52,083 nucleotides of DNA from Nitrospirota bacterium (GTDB lineage: Bacteria > Nitrospirota > Thermodesulfovibrionia > Thermodesulfovibrionales > Magnetobacteriaceae). The stretch is from assembly GCA_015233615.1 (NCBI GenBank), contig JADFXJ010000008.1:4308-56390 (forward strand). The letters run 5' to 3'. Each line of letters begins with the position of its first letter. The first letter of the stretch is position 1. Shown one piece after another: positions 1-8,319 of the stretch. A program made the position numbers and the translations under genes. The notes below the pieces were generated by a model. That model did no database searches. It was not told the origin of the DNA and saw only the letters and a program-made list of their open reading frames with translations.

Positions 1-37
1 CGGCCTCCTTGTTACCGTTTTCATGATTGTCAGACAT
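1..37 (-). CDS. 5' end of an unidentified gene (runs off the window)
   Basis: An ATG at 37-35 on the minus strand opens a reading frame that starts MSDNHENGNKEA and leaves the window after 12 codons. An AGAGG ribosome-binding site lies about 5 bases upstream (positions 43-47), which supports a real start. It follows cheD and the kinase-like gene in the same direction, so it may belong to a chemotaxis cluster. Too little is visible to name the product. Confidence 0.5.
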   Translation of the reverse strand, partial: MSDNHENGNKEA

Positions 38-87
38 CGATTACCTCTATGGTTTTTAATATTTTTATTTTCAATATATAGGACTAG

Positions 88-145
88 ATTCCGGACAAGC
101 CGGAATGACGACTAGGAACTGGACAGATTCCAAACAAACCGGAAT
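88..145. repeat. Two copies of a short palindromic dispersed repeat
   Basis: Positions 88-106 form a perfect 7-bp inverted repeat (ATTCCGG, 5-base loop, CCGGAAT) followed by GACG. A decayed second copy lies at 127-145, also followed by GACG. A third copy, in the opposite orientation, sits at 1625-1643. The copies occupy gaps on both sides of the cheD and kinase genes, as expected for a small REP-like element; a role in transcription termination is possible but not shown. Confidence 0.6.
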
Positions 146-165
146 GACGGCCAGGGTATAAATCA

Positions 166-672
166 TTATCGGGCACCAACCCTTTGTTCCCCGACGGTCT
201 TTTTCACCTTTTTTACGAGAACTCCTCCCGTATCGGTCTTGAAAATTATTTTGCGGCCCAGGGGGCCTCCCACGTCGGAACTTATAATGGAGATACCCTC
301 GTCGGCCAGCACGTCCTCGGCTATTATTATGTTTCTCTCGCCCACGTTCAGAAGTCCGGAGGTCTGCTGCATTATCGAAGCCCCGCCAAAAACCTTAGCC
401 TTCAGTGAACGTTTGTTAGAACCGAAAGACAGTACCTTCTCTATAAGCTTCGTAATGGCTATATTGCCGTACTTCGGCGACGGCAGGCCCTCGCCGTTCC
501 ACAAGGGAAGCAGGTAATGGTTCATCCCTCCGATTTTCAGCACCGGGTCCCACAGGCACACGGATATGCACGAGCCCAGTATGGTCGTTATGGTGGCTAC
601 GTGTCTTTCGGCATAAATTGTACCCGGATAAAGGAAGTGCTCCATTACTTTTATTTCGATATCGTTGTCCAT
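166..672 (-). CDS. cheD: Chemoreceptor glutamine deamidase CheD
   Basis: CheD deamidates glutamines in the cytoplasmic part of methyl-accepting chemotaxis proteins and in many species also binds CheC. The 168-residue product has the family's TILGSCISVCLWD segment with the nucleophile Cys35, and GGMNHYLLP with the catalytic His52. The 17-residue Cys-His spacing matches the family. A Thr lies just before the LGSC motif, and a KVFGGA segment follows mid-protein. Its start is 2 bases from the stop of the upstream kinase-like gene (675), so the two are almost certainly cotranscribed. No other che genes are visible; the gene after it is cut by the window edge. Length and motifs are normal, so the assignment is firm. 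Confidence 0.93.
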   Translation of the reverse strand: MDNDIEIKVMEHFLYPGTIYAERHVATITTILGSCISVCLWDPVLKIGGMNHYLLPLWNGEGLPSPKYGNIAITKLIEKVLSFGSNKRSLKAKVFGGASIMQQTSGLLNVGERNIIIAEDVLADEGISIISSDVGGPLGRKIIFKTDTGGVLVKKVKKTVGEQRVGAR

Positions 673-674
673 CT

Positions 675-1598
675 TTAGAATTCGCTCTCATCTTCGAATA
701 TAAACTCGTTGCCGTCGGCAGAGAAGGCGTCGGAGGTTACCTCCTCGCCCGATTCCGGTATATCTATGGTAAAGACGCTCCCCTTGCCCTTCGTACTTTC
801 CAGTGTCACGTCCCCGCTTAAGAGCTCCGCGACGGCTCTCGTAATGCTGAGACCCAATCCGTGTCCGCGATGGGTTTTCGTGGTTCCCGTCTCAACCTGC
901 CTGAATCTGTCGAATATTATCTCCTGGTCCTCGACATCTATACCGATGCCGTAGTCCCGTATGTTGATTATCAGCCGGTCCTGTTCCCTGTTTATATGGA
1001 TATCCACCGCACTTCCATCGCTGCTGAACTCTATGGCGTTGGCGAGGAGATTGGCAAGAACGAGCCGGAGCTTCTCCGCGTCGGTTTTAAAGAAACACAT
1101 CTCGTCTTCCTCATCCTCCTGATTCTGAAGGGGCTCTTCCCGGCACTGGACGTAGAGTCTTACTTCGATGCTTCTTTCGTCGGCCCAGGCCTTGAAAGAC
1201 TCGATGGTACTCTCGGCCAGGGATACGACGTCCACAAGCGATATTCCCAGGGTGGCTTCCCCGGATTCGAGCTCGGCGGCGGCAAAGATATTTCTCATCT
1301 GGAAATCCAGACTGAAAGCCTCCAGGTGTATCAGCCTGGCTATGGCCTCAACGTTAGTGCAATCCAGACTGCAGGAACCGAAGAGCTGCTCCGTAAGGCC
1401 AAGTATCGAGGTTAGAGGGTTATTGATCTCATTTTTGATGTTAGACAGGAAGTTGCCTTTAAGCGCCTCCGACTCCTGAAGCTTCTTGTTTACCTTCTCA
1501 AGCTTCCTTGTCATTATCTTGAGATCGTAAAGAGCCTTCCCGTTTTCCTCGAAGCGTCGTTTTAACTCTTCTATCAACTCGTTGTCGGTGAGATGCAT
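675..1598 (-). CDS. Histidine-kinase-like protein lacking the phospho-acceptor His
   Basis: A soluble 307-residue protein with an N-terminal coiled coil (about 10-50), a dimerisation helix and a GHKL ATPase domain. The ATPase motifs are intact: N box LANLLANAIEFSS, G1 box DYGIGID, F box FDRFRQ and G2 box GHGLGLSI. In the H box, FLSNIKNEINNPLTS, the position normally held by the phosphorylated His (in SHE or NHE) is Asn56, so ordinary autophosphorylation is not expected at that site. The ATG at 1598 is preferred because AAGGAG lies 8 bases upstream; an in-frame TTG at 1616 overlaps that site. No sensor or membrane segment is present. It abuts cheD by 2 bases, suggesting a chemotaxis-linked or scaffold role, which is inference. 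Confidence 0.85.
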   Translation of the reverse strand: MHLTDNELIEELKRRFEENGKALYDLKIMTRKLEKVNKKLQESEALKGNFLSNIKNEINNPLTSILGLTEQLFGSCSLDCTNVEAIARLIHLEAFSLDFQMRNIFAAAELESGEATLGISLVDVVSLAESTIESFKAWADERSIEVRLYVQCREEPLQNQEDEEDEMCFFKTDAEKLRLVLANLLANAIEFSSDGSAVDIHINREQDRLIINIRDYGIGIDVEDQEIIFDRFRQVETGTTKTHRGHGLGLSITRAVAELLSGDVTLESTKGKGSVFTIDIPESGEEVTSDAFSADGNEFIFEDESEF

Positions 1599-1624
1599 TT
1601 TGCTAACTCCTTTCAAAATTCGTC

Positions 1625-1643
1625 ATTCCGGCTTGTCCGGAAT
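1625..1643. repeat. Third copy of the ATTCCGG palindromic repeat
   Basis: A perfect palindrome (ATTCCGG, CTTGT, CCGGAAT) in the gap between dnaN and the kinase-like gene. It is the reverse complement of the copy at 88-106, including the adjoining GACG. It could form a hairpin after dnaN on the minus strand. Confidence 0.6.
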
Positions 1644-1675
1644 CTAACTCCTTTGCTTGTCTTTTTTCCGTCTCT

Positions 1676-2785
1676 TTATATCCTCATCGGCATGAGAACA
1701 CATCTGTACTCGTCACTATCCTCCTGCCTGATGAGGGTTGGGTTAAGGCTATCCATGAAACTGATGGATACCCTTTCGGATTCCATCGTCATGAGGGTCT
1801 CCAGGAGGTACTTGCCGTTGAACCCTACGACTATAGGATTATCGCTGCTGAACTCTATTCCCATACTATCGCTGGCCTCTCCAATTTCGGGGTCGCTCAC
1901 GGAAACGTTAAGCTCCCCCTGGCCTATCTCAAACCTTATGGCCCTGCTCTTCTCCCTGCCTATGACGGAGACACGCCTGAGGGTACGTATGAACTCCTCA
2001 CGGTTGGCCAGCAGTATCTTGTCGTTGTTGACGGGAATTACCTGCTCGTAGCCGGGGTAGGAGCCCTCGATAATCTTCGTCAGAAACTCCTTCTCTCCGA
2101 TGGTGAAGTGGATGTGGTTTTTGGATATCTCCACCGACAGGTCTTCGTCGAGGCCCGTCAGTATGCGTTTCAGTTCGAATACCGCCTTGCGCGGCACTAT
2201 AACCTTAACCTCGTCGGCAAAATCCATGGTAACTTCCTTTGACACCACTGCCAGCCTGTGGCTGTCCGTGCCCACCATGATGGCCCTGCCCTTTTCGCCA
2301 AAACAATGCAGTAAAACTCCGTTGAGGGCGTACCTGGGATCGTTTTCCCCGGCACAGTAGATTGTCTTTTCAATCATGTCCAGGAGAGTTTTCGAGTTTA
2401 TGGTGAGTTTTTTATTGTCATCCCGATGCGGCCAGTGCGGATAGTCCTCCGGGTTCAGACACGCTATCCGGAAATTGCTATGGCCGGACCTGAGTCTTAC
2501 CCACTCTGTGCCGTCACCCTCGAGGCGTACGTCACCCTCCAGCTCCTTCGCTATCTCGTAAAGCTTCCGGGCTGACACGCAGTACAGGCCCTCCTCCTCA
2601 AACGCTTCCACTTCGATGGGTTCCTTGATGGCCACCTCGAGATCGGTAGCGTAGATGAAACTACGCTGCCGCTTGAGATCCAGCAGAAAATGGCTCAAAA
2701 TGGGCATGGTAGTTTTCTTCTCAACTATACTCTGTATGTCCGCCAGGCGTCTTTGCAGCTCGTCTTTGTTTAACGTAACCTTCAT
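1676..2785 (-). CDS. dnaN: DNA polymerase III sliding clamp (beta subunit)
   Basis: The clamp encircles DNA as a dimer and tethers the replicative polymerase and other factors. The 369-residue length is standard, and the product runs from MKVTLNKDELQRRLADIQS to a C-terminal CVLMPMRI, the usual ending (LMPM-x-[IL]) that forms part of the partner-binding pocket. Three clamp domains of about 120 residues are covered. The gene lies downstream of dnaA on the same strand, the usual arrangement, except that a foreign-looking gene (2823-3530) lies between them. The first 48 coding bases and part of the leader recur at the start of that inserted gene. Confidence 0.97.
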   Translation of the reverse strand: MKVTLNKDELQRRLADIQSIVEKKTTMPILSHFLLDLKRQRSFIYATDLEVAIKEPIEVEAFEEEGLYCVSARKLYEIAKELEGDVRLEGDGTEWVRLRSGHSNFRIACLNPEDYPHWPHRDDNKKLTINSKTLLDMIEKTIYCAGENDPRYALNGVLLHCFGEKGRAIMVGTDSHRLAVVSKEVTMDFADEVKVIVPRKAVFELKRILTGLDEDLSVEISKNHIHFTIGEKEFLTKIIEGSYPGYEQVIPVNNDKILLANREEFIRTLRRVSVIGREKSRAIRFEIGQGELNVSVSDPEIGEASDSMGIEFSSDNPIVVGFNGKYLLETLMTMESERVSISFMDSLNPTLIRQEDSDEYRCVLMPMRI

Positions 2786-2822
2786 TATTAGACCCCCTAA
2801 GAAATTATTTTATAAATTGTCG

Positions 2823-3530
2823 TCATAAAAGACGTCCCTGAGGACGTGGCAACTGCATTATCCTTGATCTTGCCTGCACCCGATATCGTATCGCAAAACC
2901 CTTTTTATTGACATCGGCGTCGGGTTGATCTATACTATAAACAGAAGGCTCTGAATGAAGCGCGTTCGTAGAAGGCGCGTCACCACCGTGGTACTCACCA
3001 CTCCCGGAAGTCGAGCCATGAAACGGCTTGGGAACCGCATTCAAAGCCTCTATTTTCCTCTCAAGCTGTCCTTCATCTAAAGTATAAGCCGATACGACTC
3101 TATATTTCCCGCCTTTTAATTGGAATTCAATTATAGCCGCTCTATCTCCGCCATTTCTTCTTACTAAGAGCGTATAATTCGGATCGCTTTCAGGCAACTT
3201 AAAGCCGGGTCTATCCAACACATATTCAATATGTCGCTTAACTTCCTTCGGTGATTTAAACTGATCAGGATGCTTTTTATATAATGCGCCATAATCAGCA
3301 TACAAATTGCCTGGCTTCACTCCAACGAAATCAAAGGTTTCATCCGAAACCGGAACTTTTGTTTCCCTTAATCCCTTCCCCTTATCAGAAGAGAAGTCGA
3401 TTCTTTTCCCATCGACTCCGGCTTGTCCGTCGACAATTCGCGAGTCTTCTTTTTGCACGTCATCAGTTACGGACGAAGAACCGTCTGCCAGGTGTCTTTG
3501 TAGCTCGGCTTTGTTTGACTTAACCTTCAT
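2823..3530 (-). CDS. Chimeric protein: DnaN-like start fused to a PBECR-type nuclease-like domain
   Basis: A 235-residue protein between dnaA and dnaN. Its first 16 codons copy the dnaN start (42 of 48 bases identical; MKVKSNKAELQRHLAD against MKVTLNKDELQRRLAD), and the leader TTAGGGAG before it also resembles the dnaN leader. The middle (about residues 75-165) has an ADYGALYKKHPDQFKSP segment, a KRHIEYVLDRPGF helix, then LLVRRNGGDRAAIIEFQL and KYRVVSAYTL. This order resembles phage-Barnase/EndoU/ColicinE5-D/RelE-like (PBECR) nuclease domains found at the C-termini of phage and polymorphic toxins. At the 3' end, 2820-2846 matches 24 of 27 bases of an internal dnaA segment (3848-3874, encoding VLKDVFYDD), read in another frame. 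The assignment to PBECR is pattern recognition only. No immunity gene is evident. It may be inactive or newly captured. Confidence 0.6.
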   Translation of the reverse strand: MKVKSNKAELQRHLADGSSSVTDDVQKEDSRIVDGQAGVDGKRIDFSSDKGKGLRETKVPVSDETFDFVGVKPGNLYADYGALYKKHPDQFKSPKEVKRHIEYVLDRPGFKLPESDPNYTLLVRRNGGDRAAIIEFQLKGGKYRVVSAYTLDEGQLERKIEALNAVPKPFHGSTSGSGEYHGGDAPSTNALHSEPSVYSIDQPDADVNKKGFAIRYRVQARSRIMQLPRPQGRLL

Positions 3531-3552
3531 TATAATAAAACTCCCTAATAAA

Positions 3553-4884
3553 TTATGGTTTTATTCTGTTAAATATATTTTCTACCATTTTATTAAAACT
3601 CTCGTCGTTTTCCATTTTGCTCTCAATCTGCTTGCAGGCGTATATAACGGTAGAGTGGTCTTTGCCGCCGAAGGACTTGCCGATGTCGCCGAGCGAAAGG
3701 TCCGTAAGCTTCTTGCTGACGTACATGGCAACCTGTCGGGGAATGATCACCTCTTTGGTCCTCTTTTTGGCCTTCATGTCGAGCTGTTTGATACCAAAAT
3801 ACTCGCACACCACTTTCTGTATGTAGTCCATGTTTATCGGCTTAGAGTCGTCATAGAAGACGTCCTTGAGTACGCCTTTGGCCATCTGTATGGTTATGGA
3901 AGTGCCGGTGAGGTTGGAGTGGGCGGCGAGCTTTATGAGGCAGCCCTCCAGTTCCCTTATGTTCGATCGTATACGGGAGGCCAGGTAGTAAGCCGTGTCG
4001 TCGGAAAGGGATATTTTCTGGCTTTCGGCCTTCTTCAGGAGTATCGCCATCTTGAGTTCGACACTGGGCGGCTGTATGTCCGCTATGAGGCCCATGGTGA
4101 AACGGGATTTCAGCCTGTCGGTAATGGCTGAGAGTTCCTTGGGTGGCCTGTCGCTCGATATGACTATCTGCTTCTGCTTTTCGTACAGGGCGTTGAAGGT
4201 ATGGAAAAACTCCTCCTGGGTCTGCGTCTTGTTCGCGATAAACTGTACGTCGTCGATAAGAAGCATGTCCACGTTGCGGTACCTGTCCTTAAGCTCGCTC
4301 ATCTTTTCGTGCCTTATGGCACTGACCACCTCGTTGGTGAACTGCTCGGAGGAAACGTAAAGGATGGAAACTTTCGAGAGCCTGTCCACCATCCTGTTGC
4401 CTATGGCGTTTATCAGGTGGGTCTTGCCGAGACCTACGTCCCCGTAGATAAAGAGAGGGTTATAAGTCCTGCCGGGACTTTCGGCTACAGCCTCGGCGGC
4501 GGCGTTTGCAAACTGGTTGGAGGGACCCACCACAAAGGTCTCGAAGGTGTACTTCGGATTCAGGTGGATGCCCTTGTTGGCCAGTCTCGCTTTCCTGGAC
4601 TTAAGCATTATGTCCTGCTTAAGAAGATCGGCACCGTGTTCGTCTCCGATCTTAAAGACGAGATCCAGTTGCCGGCAGCAGACCGCCTCCAGCGAGTCGG
4701 TTATGAGCCGGGGGTAGCTGTCCTCTATCCATTCCCTGAAAAAGCGGTTTGGCACCATGAGCACGGCCTCCGTATCGGTTAGCTCAAGAAGCTTGATCGG
4801 CTTGAACCAGAGCTCGTAAATCGAGCCGCTCACCTTGCCGCGTATAAAGCTAAGACTGTCGTTCCAAATTTGTTCTAAATCCAT
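3553..4884 (-). CDS. dnaA: Chromosomal replication initiator DnaA
   Basis: DnaA binds the origin, forms an ATP-dependent filament and opens the duplex. The 443-residue protein has the N-terminal oligomerisation domain (1-75), a short linker, and an AAA+ core with Walker A GDVGLGKTH (148-156) and Walker B MLLIDDVQF. An arginine-rich ATRLKSRF-type sensor region follows (here SAITDRLKSRF). The C-terminal helix-turn-helix DNA-binding domain carries the signature LGDIGKSFGGKDHSTVIYA. All catalytic motifs are intact. The gene is transcribed away from the AT-rich gap at 4885-5181. A 27-base piece of it (3848-3874) recurs near the end of the inserted gene downstream. Confidence 0.98.
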   Translation of the reverse strand: MDLEQIWNDSLSFIRGKVSGSIYELWFKPIKLLELTDTEAVLMVPNRFFREWIEDSYPRLITDSLEAVCCRQLDLVFKIGDEHGADLLKQDIMLKSRKARLANKGIHLNPKYTFETFVVGPSNQFANAAAEAVAESPGRTYNPLFIYGDVGLGKTHLINAIGNRMVDRLSKVSILYVSSEQFTNEVVSAIRHEKMSELKDRYRNVDMLLIDDVQFIANKTQTQEEFFHTFNALYEKQKQIVISSDRPPKELSAITDRLKSRFTMGLIADIQPPSVELKMAILLKKAESQKISLSDDTAYYLASRIRSNIRELEGCLIKLAAHSNLTGTSITIQMAKGVLKDVFYDDSKPINMDYIQKVVCEYFGIKQLDMKAKKRTKEVIIPRQVAMYVSKKLTDLSLGDIGKSFGGKDHSTVIYACKQIESKMENDESFNKMVENIFNRIKP

Positions 4885-5181
4885 ACTTTCTTAACATTTT
4901 CTTAACAATTGTTAATAAGTTCTTATTAAACCCTTTAAAACTATATATATAAGTTGTTGAAAACAATAGATTAACTTCTTTTCAACTTATCATGCCGGCA
5001 GAGACGGCTTTTTCAACACGGTTCTTAGACTCCAAAAACAATACACAGAGCGGGTAAAAAATACTTCTTAACATATCAAGAGCCCCTACTGTTACTACTA
5101 GTTTTATTTTTAAAAGATATATAGTAATAGTAAAGAGAAGCATTTTGAAAAAAACAACAAAAAAATGCGTTATGAAAAAAG
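4885..5181. other. AT-rich intergenic region before dnaA; candidate replication origin
   Basis: This 297-base gap between prfB and dnaA is strongly AT-rich and contains the dnaA leader and promoter. It has the palindrome TTAACAATTGTTAA near 4901 and three copies of TTTTCAAC[A/T]: 4955-4963 (minus), 4979-4987 and 5010-5018 (plus). These are diverged relatives, at best, of the DnaA box TTATCCACA; no exact box is present. The position upstream of dnaA is a common origin site. An open frame here (4982-5200, minus) encodes a very hydrophobic 72-residue peptide but overlaps the end of prfB and looks like a by-product of the base composition. Confidence 0.4.
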
Positions 5182-6289
5182 TCATCTTTTTTTCTTCCAC
5201 ATAAGGTATTCTTTGATAAATCCTCCTATCTCGCCGTTGAGCACGGCATCCACGTTACCCGTTTCGAAACCGGTTCTGTGGTCTTTTATCATTCTGTAGG
5301 GGTGCAGTACGTAGGAGCGTATCTGGCTGCCCCACTGGATGTCTTTTTTGTCGCCGATGATGCCTTCCATTTTCTTCTCCTGCTCACCCATCTCTTTTTC
5401 AAAGAGCCTGGACTTGAGGATCCTCATGGCCCGTTCCTTGTTCTTATGCTGGGATCGTTCGTTTTGGCAGGAGACGACGATATTCGAAGGTAGATGGGTA
5501 ATCCTCACTGCGGAGGATACCTTATTGACGTGCTGCCCGCCGGCCCCCGAGGCCCTGAACGTATCTATTCGCAAGTCTTCATCCCTGATATCCACCACGG
5601 CCTCCTTTTCGAGTTCCGGGTAGATAAGCACTGCGGCAAAGGAAGTATGTCTGCGCTTGTTCGTATCGAAAGGGGATATACGCACCAGCCTGTGGACGCC
5701 CACTTCGGGCTTTAGATAGCCATAAGCGTAGGGGCCGTCAAAAGTGATAGTGACGCTCTTTATGCCGGCCTCATCACCTGCTAGGTAGTCCACCACGTCG
5801 GTTTTGTAACCGTTTCCCTCGCCCCACCTCAGGTACATGCGCATGAGCATCTGGGCCCAGTCCTGGCTTTCCGTACCACCGGCTCCGGGGTGGATTTCCA
5901 TGATGGCGTTGTTTGGGTCAAGCTTATTGGAAAGGAGATGTTTAAGCTCGAGGGCCTCTATCTCTTTCCCAACTGCAATAAGTTTCTCTTCAATCTCGGA
6001 GACAAACATCTCTCCTCCCTCTTCGTCAAGGATGGACAAGCTATCCCGAAGGTACTTGTAGTCGCCTTCTACTTCTGTGAAAGAGTCGAGTATGTCTTGC
6101 AGACGTGCTTTCCTTTTCTGGAACTCCGTGAGCTTTTCGTGGGAAGACCAGTTGTCAGTGTGTGAGAGTTGGCCGTCTATCGAGGCAATCTCATGTTCTA
6201 TGCTTTCTATTTCAAAGATAACCTCTAAGGTTAAAGATTTTCTCTTCGATAGGTTTTATCTTCTCTTTCAATTCGAGTTGGGCTATCAT
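5182..6289 (-). CDS. prfB: Peptide chain release factor 2, with programmed +1 frameshift
   Basis: RF2 recognises UGA and UAA stop codons and triggers peptide release. The gene is read in two frames: ATG at 6289, 25 codons, then an in-frame TGA (6214-6212), then the +1 frame to 5182. The shifted product is 368 residues, the family's length. The slippery CTT TGA A is preceded by an AGAGGT Shine-Dalgarno-like stretch, the classical autoregulatory layout. The main part has the peptidyl-hydrolysis motif GAGGQHVNK and, in the HPGAGGTESQDWAQML region, normal domain 2 features; the stop-recognition SPF motif is in VRISPFD. The ATG overlaps the lnt stop as ATGA, so translation is coupled to lnt. Confidence 0.95.
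6212..6226 (-). promoter_or_regulatory. RF2 programmed frameshift site
   Basis: On the minus strand the sequence reads AGAGGT TAT CTT TGA. An internal Shine-Dalgarno-like AGAGGT lies 3 bases before the slippery CTT codon, followed by the in-frame TGA at codon 26, the same codon position as in E. coli. When RF2 is scarce, slow termination at TGA favours the +1 shift and restores RF2. The frame after the shift continues LEIESIEHEIAS without interruption. Confidence 0.93.
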
Positions 6290-8127
6290 TTTCTATTGCC
6301 TCCCTTGTTTTTCCGAATTTTCCCGACCGTTTTGGGGGGATAAGTTGTACCGTCGCCATTCGATTGACGCGACTTAAGCTTAACAACCATAAGCTTAACG
6401 GCTATAAGCCTGATAACCATAAAAAGGTTAAACAAGTTGCAGCCGAAGGCGAATAAGTCGCCGTAAGCAGAGTAAAAAGTAAGACGTGAGTTTTTGTATA
6501 TTTTAACCGTCAATACCGTTTTTTCAAAGAGCCCGGTTTGGCCCAACACGGCCCCGGTGGCGTCCACGAATCCGGAAATGCCGGTGTTGGCGGCTCTTAC
6601 CAGCGGTTTGCCGTTTTCCACGGCCCTGAATATCGACATTATAAAGTGTTGGTAAGGACCTGCAGACTTGCCGAACCACGCATCGTTAGTTATAGTTACT
6701 ATAAAATCACCGCCATTTTCATAAAATTCCCTCACCAGGCCGGGAAACACTATTTCGTAGCAGATGTGCACTGCGAAAGAACCAATGGACGTCTTTGCGA
6801 GCCGCTTCTCTTTACCCTGGTCAAAATCGCCTACGGCGTTAACCAGTTTGCCTACGAAATTCAGAACGTTCTTAAACGGTACGTATTCGCCGAATGGAAC
6901 GAGATGTACTTTATCATAAACATACTCTATTTGTCCATCCGGATTTAAAAGGACCGCGCTGTTGGAGATCTTATATTGGTTCGACACGAATCCCTTTACG
7001 ATAACCGTGCCAAAAAGAAGGTAAGTGTGCATGGTTTTATCGAATTCTATGAAAGACTTCGTGTTCTTCATATCGTAGTAAAAGAGAAAGGGCAAAGACG
7101 TCTCGGGCCATACAATCATTTGCGGTATTTGAGGCATTTGTGGCGGTTGAGGAGATGCCTGAGCGGGCGCTTGCCGGGGTGCCTGAGGCGCTTGCAGAGG
7201 CGCTTGAGGAGGTGTTTGAAGAGGCGCTTGCAGAGTCGTTGACTTGCCTTCAAGGGCCCGGCGGCTAAGATTTTCGTAGGTACCGATGACCTCTTCCTCG
7301 TATTTTTTGTCCCACTTCATTCCCTGCGCGATGTTGCCCTGGATTACGCTTATCGTTACGGCGTCCGTCCGTCCAACGTCGCTTGTCCCGGCCTTTATTA
7401 CGGCGTACCCGTAAATCAGGGAGGCCGCAAGCACAACCGCGAAAGCCGCCGCCCCAAAGATCGCACATTCGAAAGTTCCGGAGGTGAGCATTCCGGAGGT
7501 AATTTTTCCGGAGGTGTCCGTTGCGGACGGCTTATATGAAGGTTGCTTAACGAAAGGATTATTCAGGAGGAGAGCGGCGATAACGGCGTTTGACATGACC
7601 AGGATAAAAGAAACGCCGTAAACGCCGGTTATGTTCGATACCTGTATGAGCGGCAGGGCCCGGTACTGGGTGTAGCCCAAAAAGGACCACGGAAAACCGG
7701 TCAGCAGTATCCCTCTCAGGTATTCGAGGCCGACCCACAGGGAGGGAACGGACAGGAATATCGGAATTTTTGTTTTCGCGCTCACCCTGTTTACGAGGTA
7801 TCCGAAGAGGCCCGCGTATAACCCCTCGTATGCACACAATGCAAGAACGATGAGTACGCCCAGAAAAAAAGGCACGTGGCCGTAACGGCTTATCGAGTTG
7901 TTTATCCAGCTCTGTGTGCCGAAGAAAAAAACCAGGCCCGTTATAAACCCTTTTTTGAAGGGTTTTTGGCCGTTTACCGTTCTGAGAAGCAGCGGTACCA
8001 TTGCAAACCAGGCGAAATACGTGTGGTTGCCCATGGGGAACGACAAAAATAACAACACCCCGCTCAAACAGGGCAATATATATTCGTCCCACAAAACTAT
8101 ATAATTCAATCTTGACTTTGGTTGCAT
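6286..8127 (-). CDS. lnt: Apolipoprotein N-acyltransferase
   Basis: Lnt adds the third acyl chain to the N-terminal cysteine of lipoproteins in the inner membrane. The 613-residue protein has N-terminal transmembrane helices (about 15-245) and a nitrilase-type periplasmic domain with the catalytic set: Glu in VWPETSLPF (342), Lys in [15 protein letters not shown] and Cys in [11 protein letters not shown] last helix lies near the C-terminus. It is about 100 residues longer than usual because of two low-complexity inserts: a Ser/Thr/Gly-rich one near 200-218 and a Pro/Gln/Ala-rich one at 298-336, just before the catalytic Glu. The latter is encoded by degenerate short repeats (about 7115-7235). 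The stop overlaps the prfB start. Confidence 0.95.
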   Translation of the reverse strand: MQPKSRLNYIVLWDEYILPCLSGVLLFLSFPMGNHTYFAWFAMVPLLLRTVNGQKPFKKGFITGLVFFFGTQSWINNSISRYGHVPFFLGVLIVLALCAYEGLYAGLFGYLVNRVSAKTKIPIFLSVPSLWVGLEYLRGILLTGFPWSFLGYTQYRALPLIQVSNITGVYGVSFILVMSNAVIAALLLNNPFVKQPSYKPSATDTSGKITSGMLTSGTFECAIFGAAAFAVVLAASLIYGYAVIKAGTSDVGRTDAVTISVIQGNIAQGMKWDKKYEEEVIGTYENLSRRALEGKSTTLQAPLQTPPQAPLQAPQAPRQAPAQASPQPPQMPQIPQMIVWPETSLPFLFYYDMKNTKSFIEFDKTMHTYLLFGTVIVKGFVSNQYKISNSAVLLNPDGQIEYVYDKVHLVPFGEYVPFKNVLNFVGKLVNAVGDFDQGKEKRLAKTSIGSFAVHICYEIVFPGLVREFYENGGDFIVTITNDAWFGKSAGPYQHFIMSIFRAVENGKPLVRAANTGISGFVDATGAVLGQTGLFEKTVLTVKIYKNSRLTFYSAYGDLFAFGCNLFNLFMVIRLIAVKLMVVKLKSRQSNGDGTTYPPKTVGKIRKNKGGNRK

Positions 8128-8162
8128 TAAACTGTTTATATATACAATGAATGTAAAACGAT

Positions 8163-8235
8163 GGGCAGTTAGCTCAGGCGGTAGAGCAGAGGCCTGAAAA
8201 GCCTCGTGTCCGCAGTTCGACTCTGCGACTGCCCA
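8163..8235 (+). tRNA. tRNA-Phe (GAA)
   Basis: A full 73-base cloverleaf: acceptor GGGCAGT pairs with ACTGCCC (8228-8234) with discriminator A; D arm with AGCTCAGGCGGTAGAGC; anticodon stem GAGGC/GCCTC closing the loop CTGAAAA with anticodon GAA; T arm CGCAG/CTGCG around TTCGACT. No CCA is encoded. It sits directly upstream of a toxin-antitoxin pair. Confidence 0.96.
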
Positions 8236-8319
8236 CTTTTACAATTCTTTATTGCTATTATACATTATACATAGATATATTGCAATCCGATGTGCTTAGC
8301 GATATTACTCCCCTCCTCA

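Noticed and set aside
4982-5200. 72-codon minus-strand ORF with hydrophobic sequence between prfB and dnaA
   Set aside because: It overlaps the end of prfB in another frame, starts at a GTG without a ribosome-binding site, and its hydrophobicity follows from the T-rich sequence.
5182-6039. prfB as a truncated gene starting at 6039
   Set aside because: The missing N-terminus is encoded upstream across a programmed +1 frameshift, so the gene is complete.
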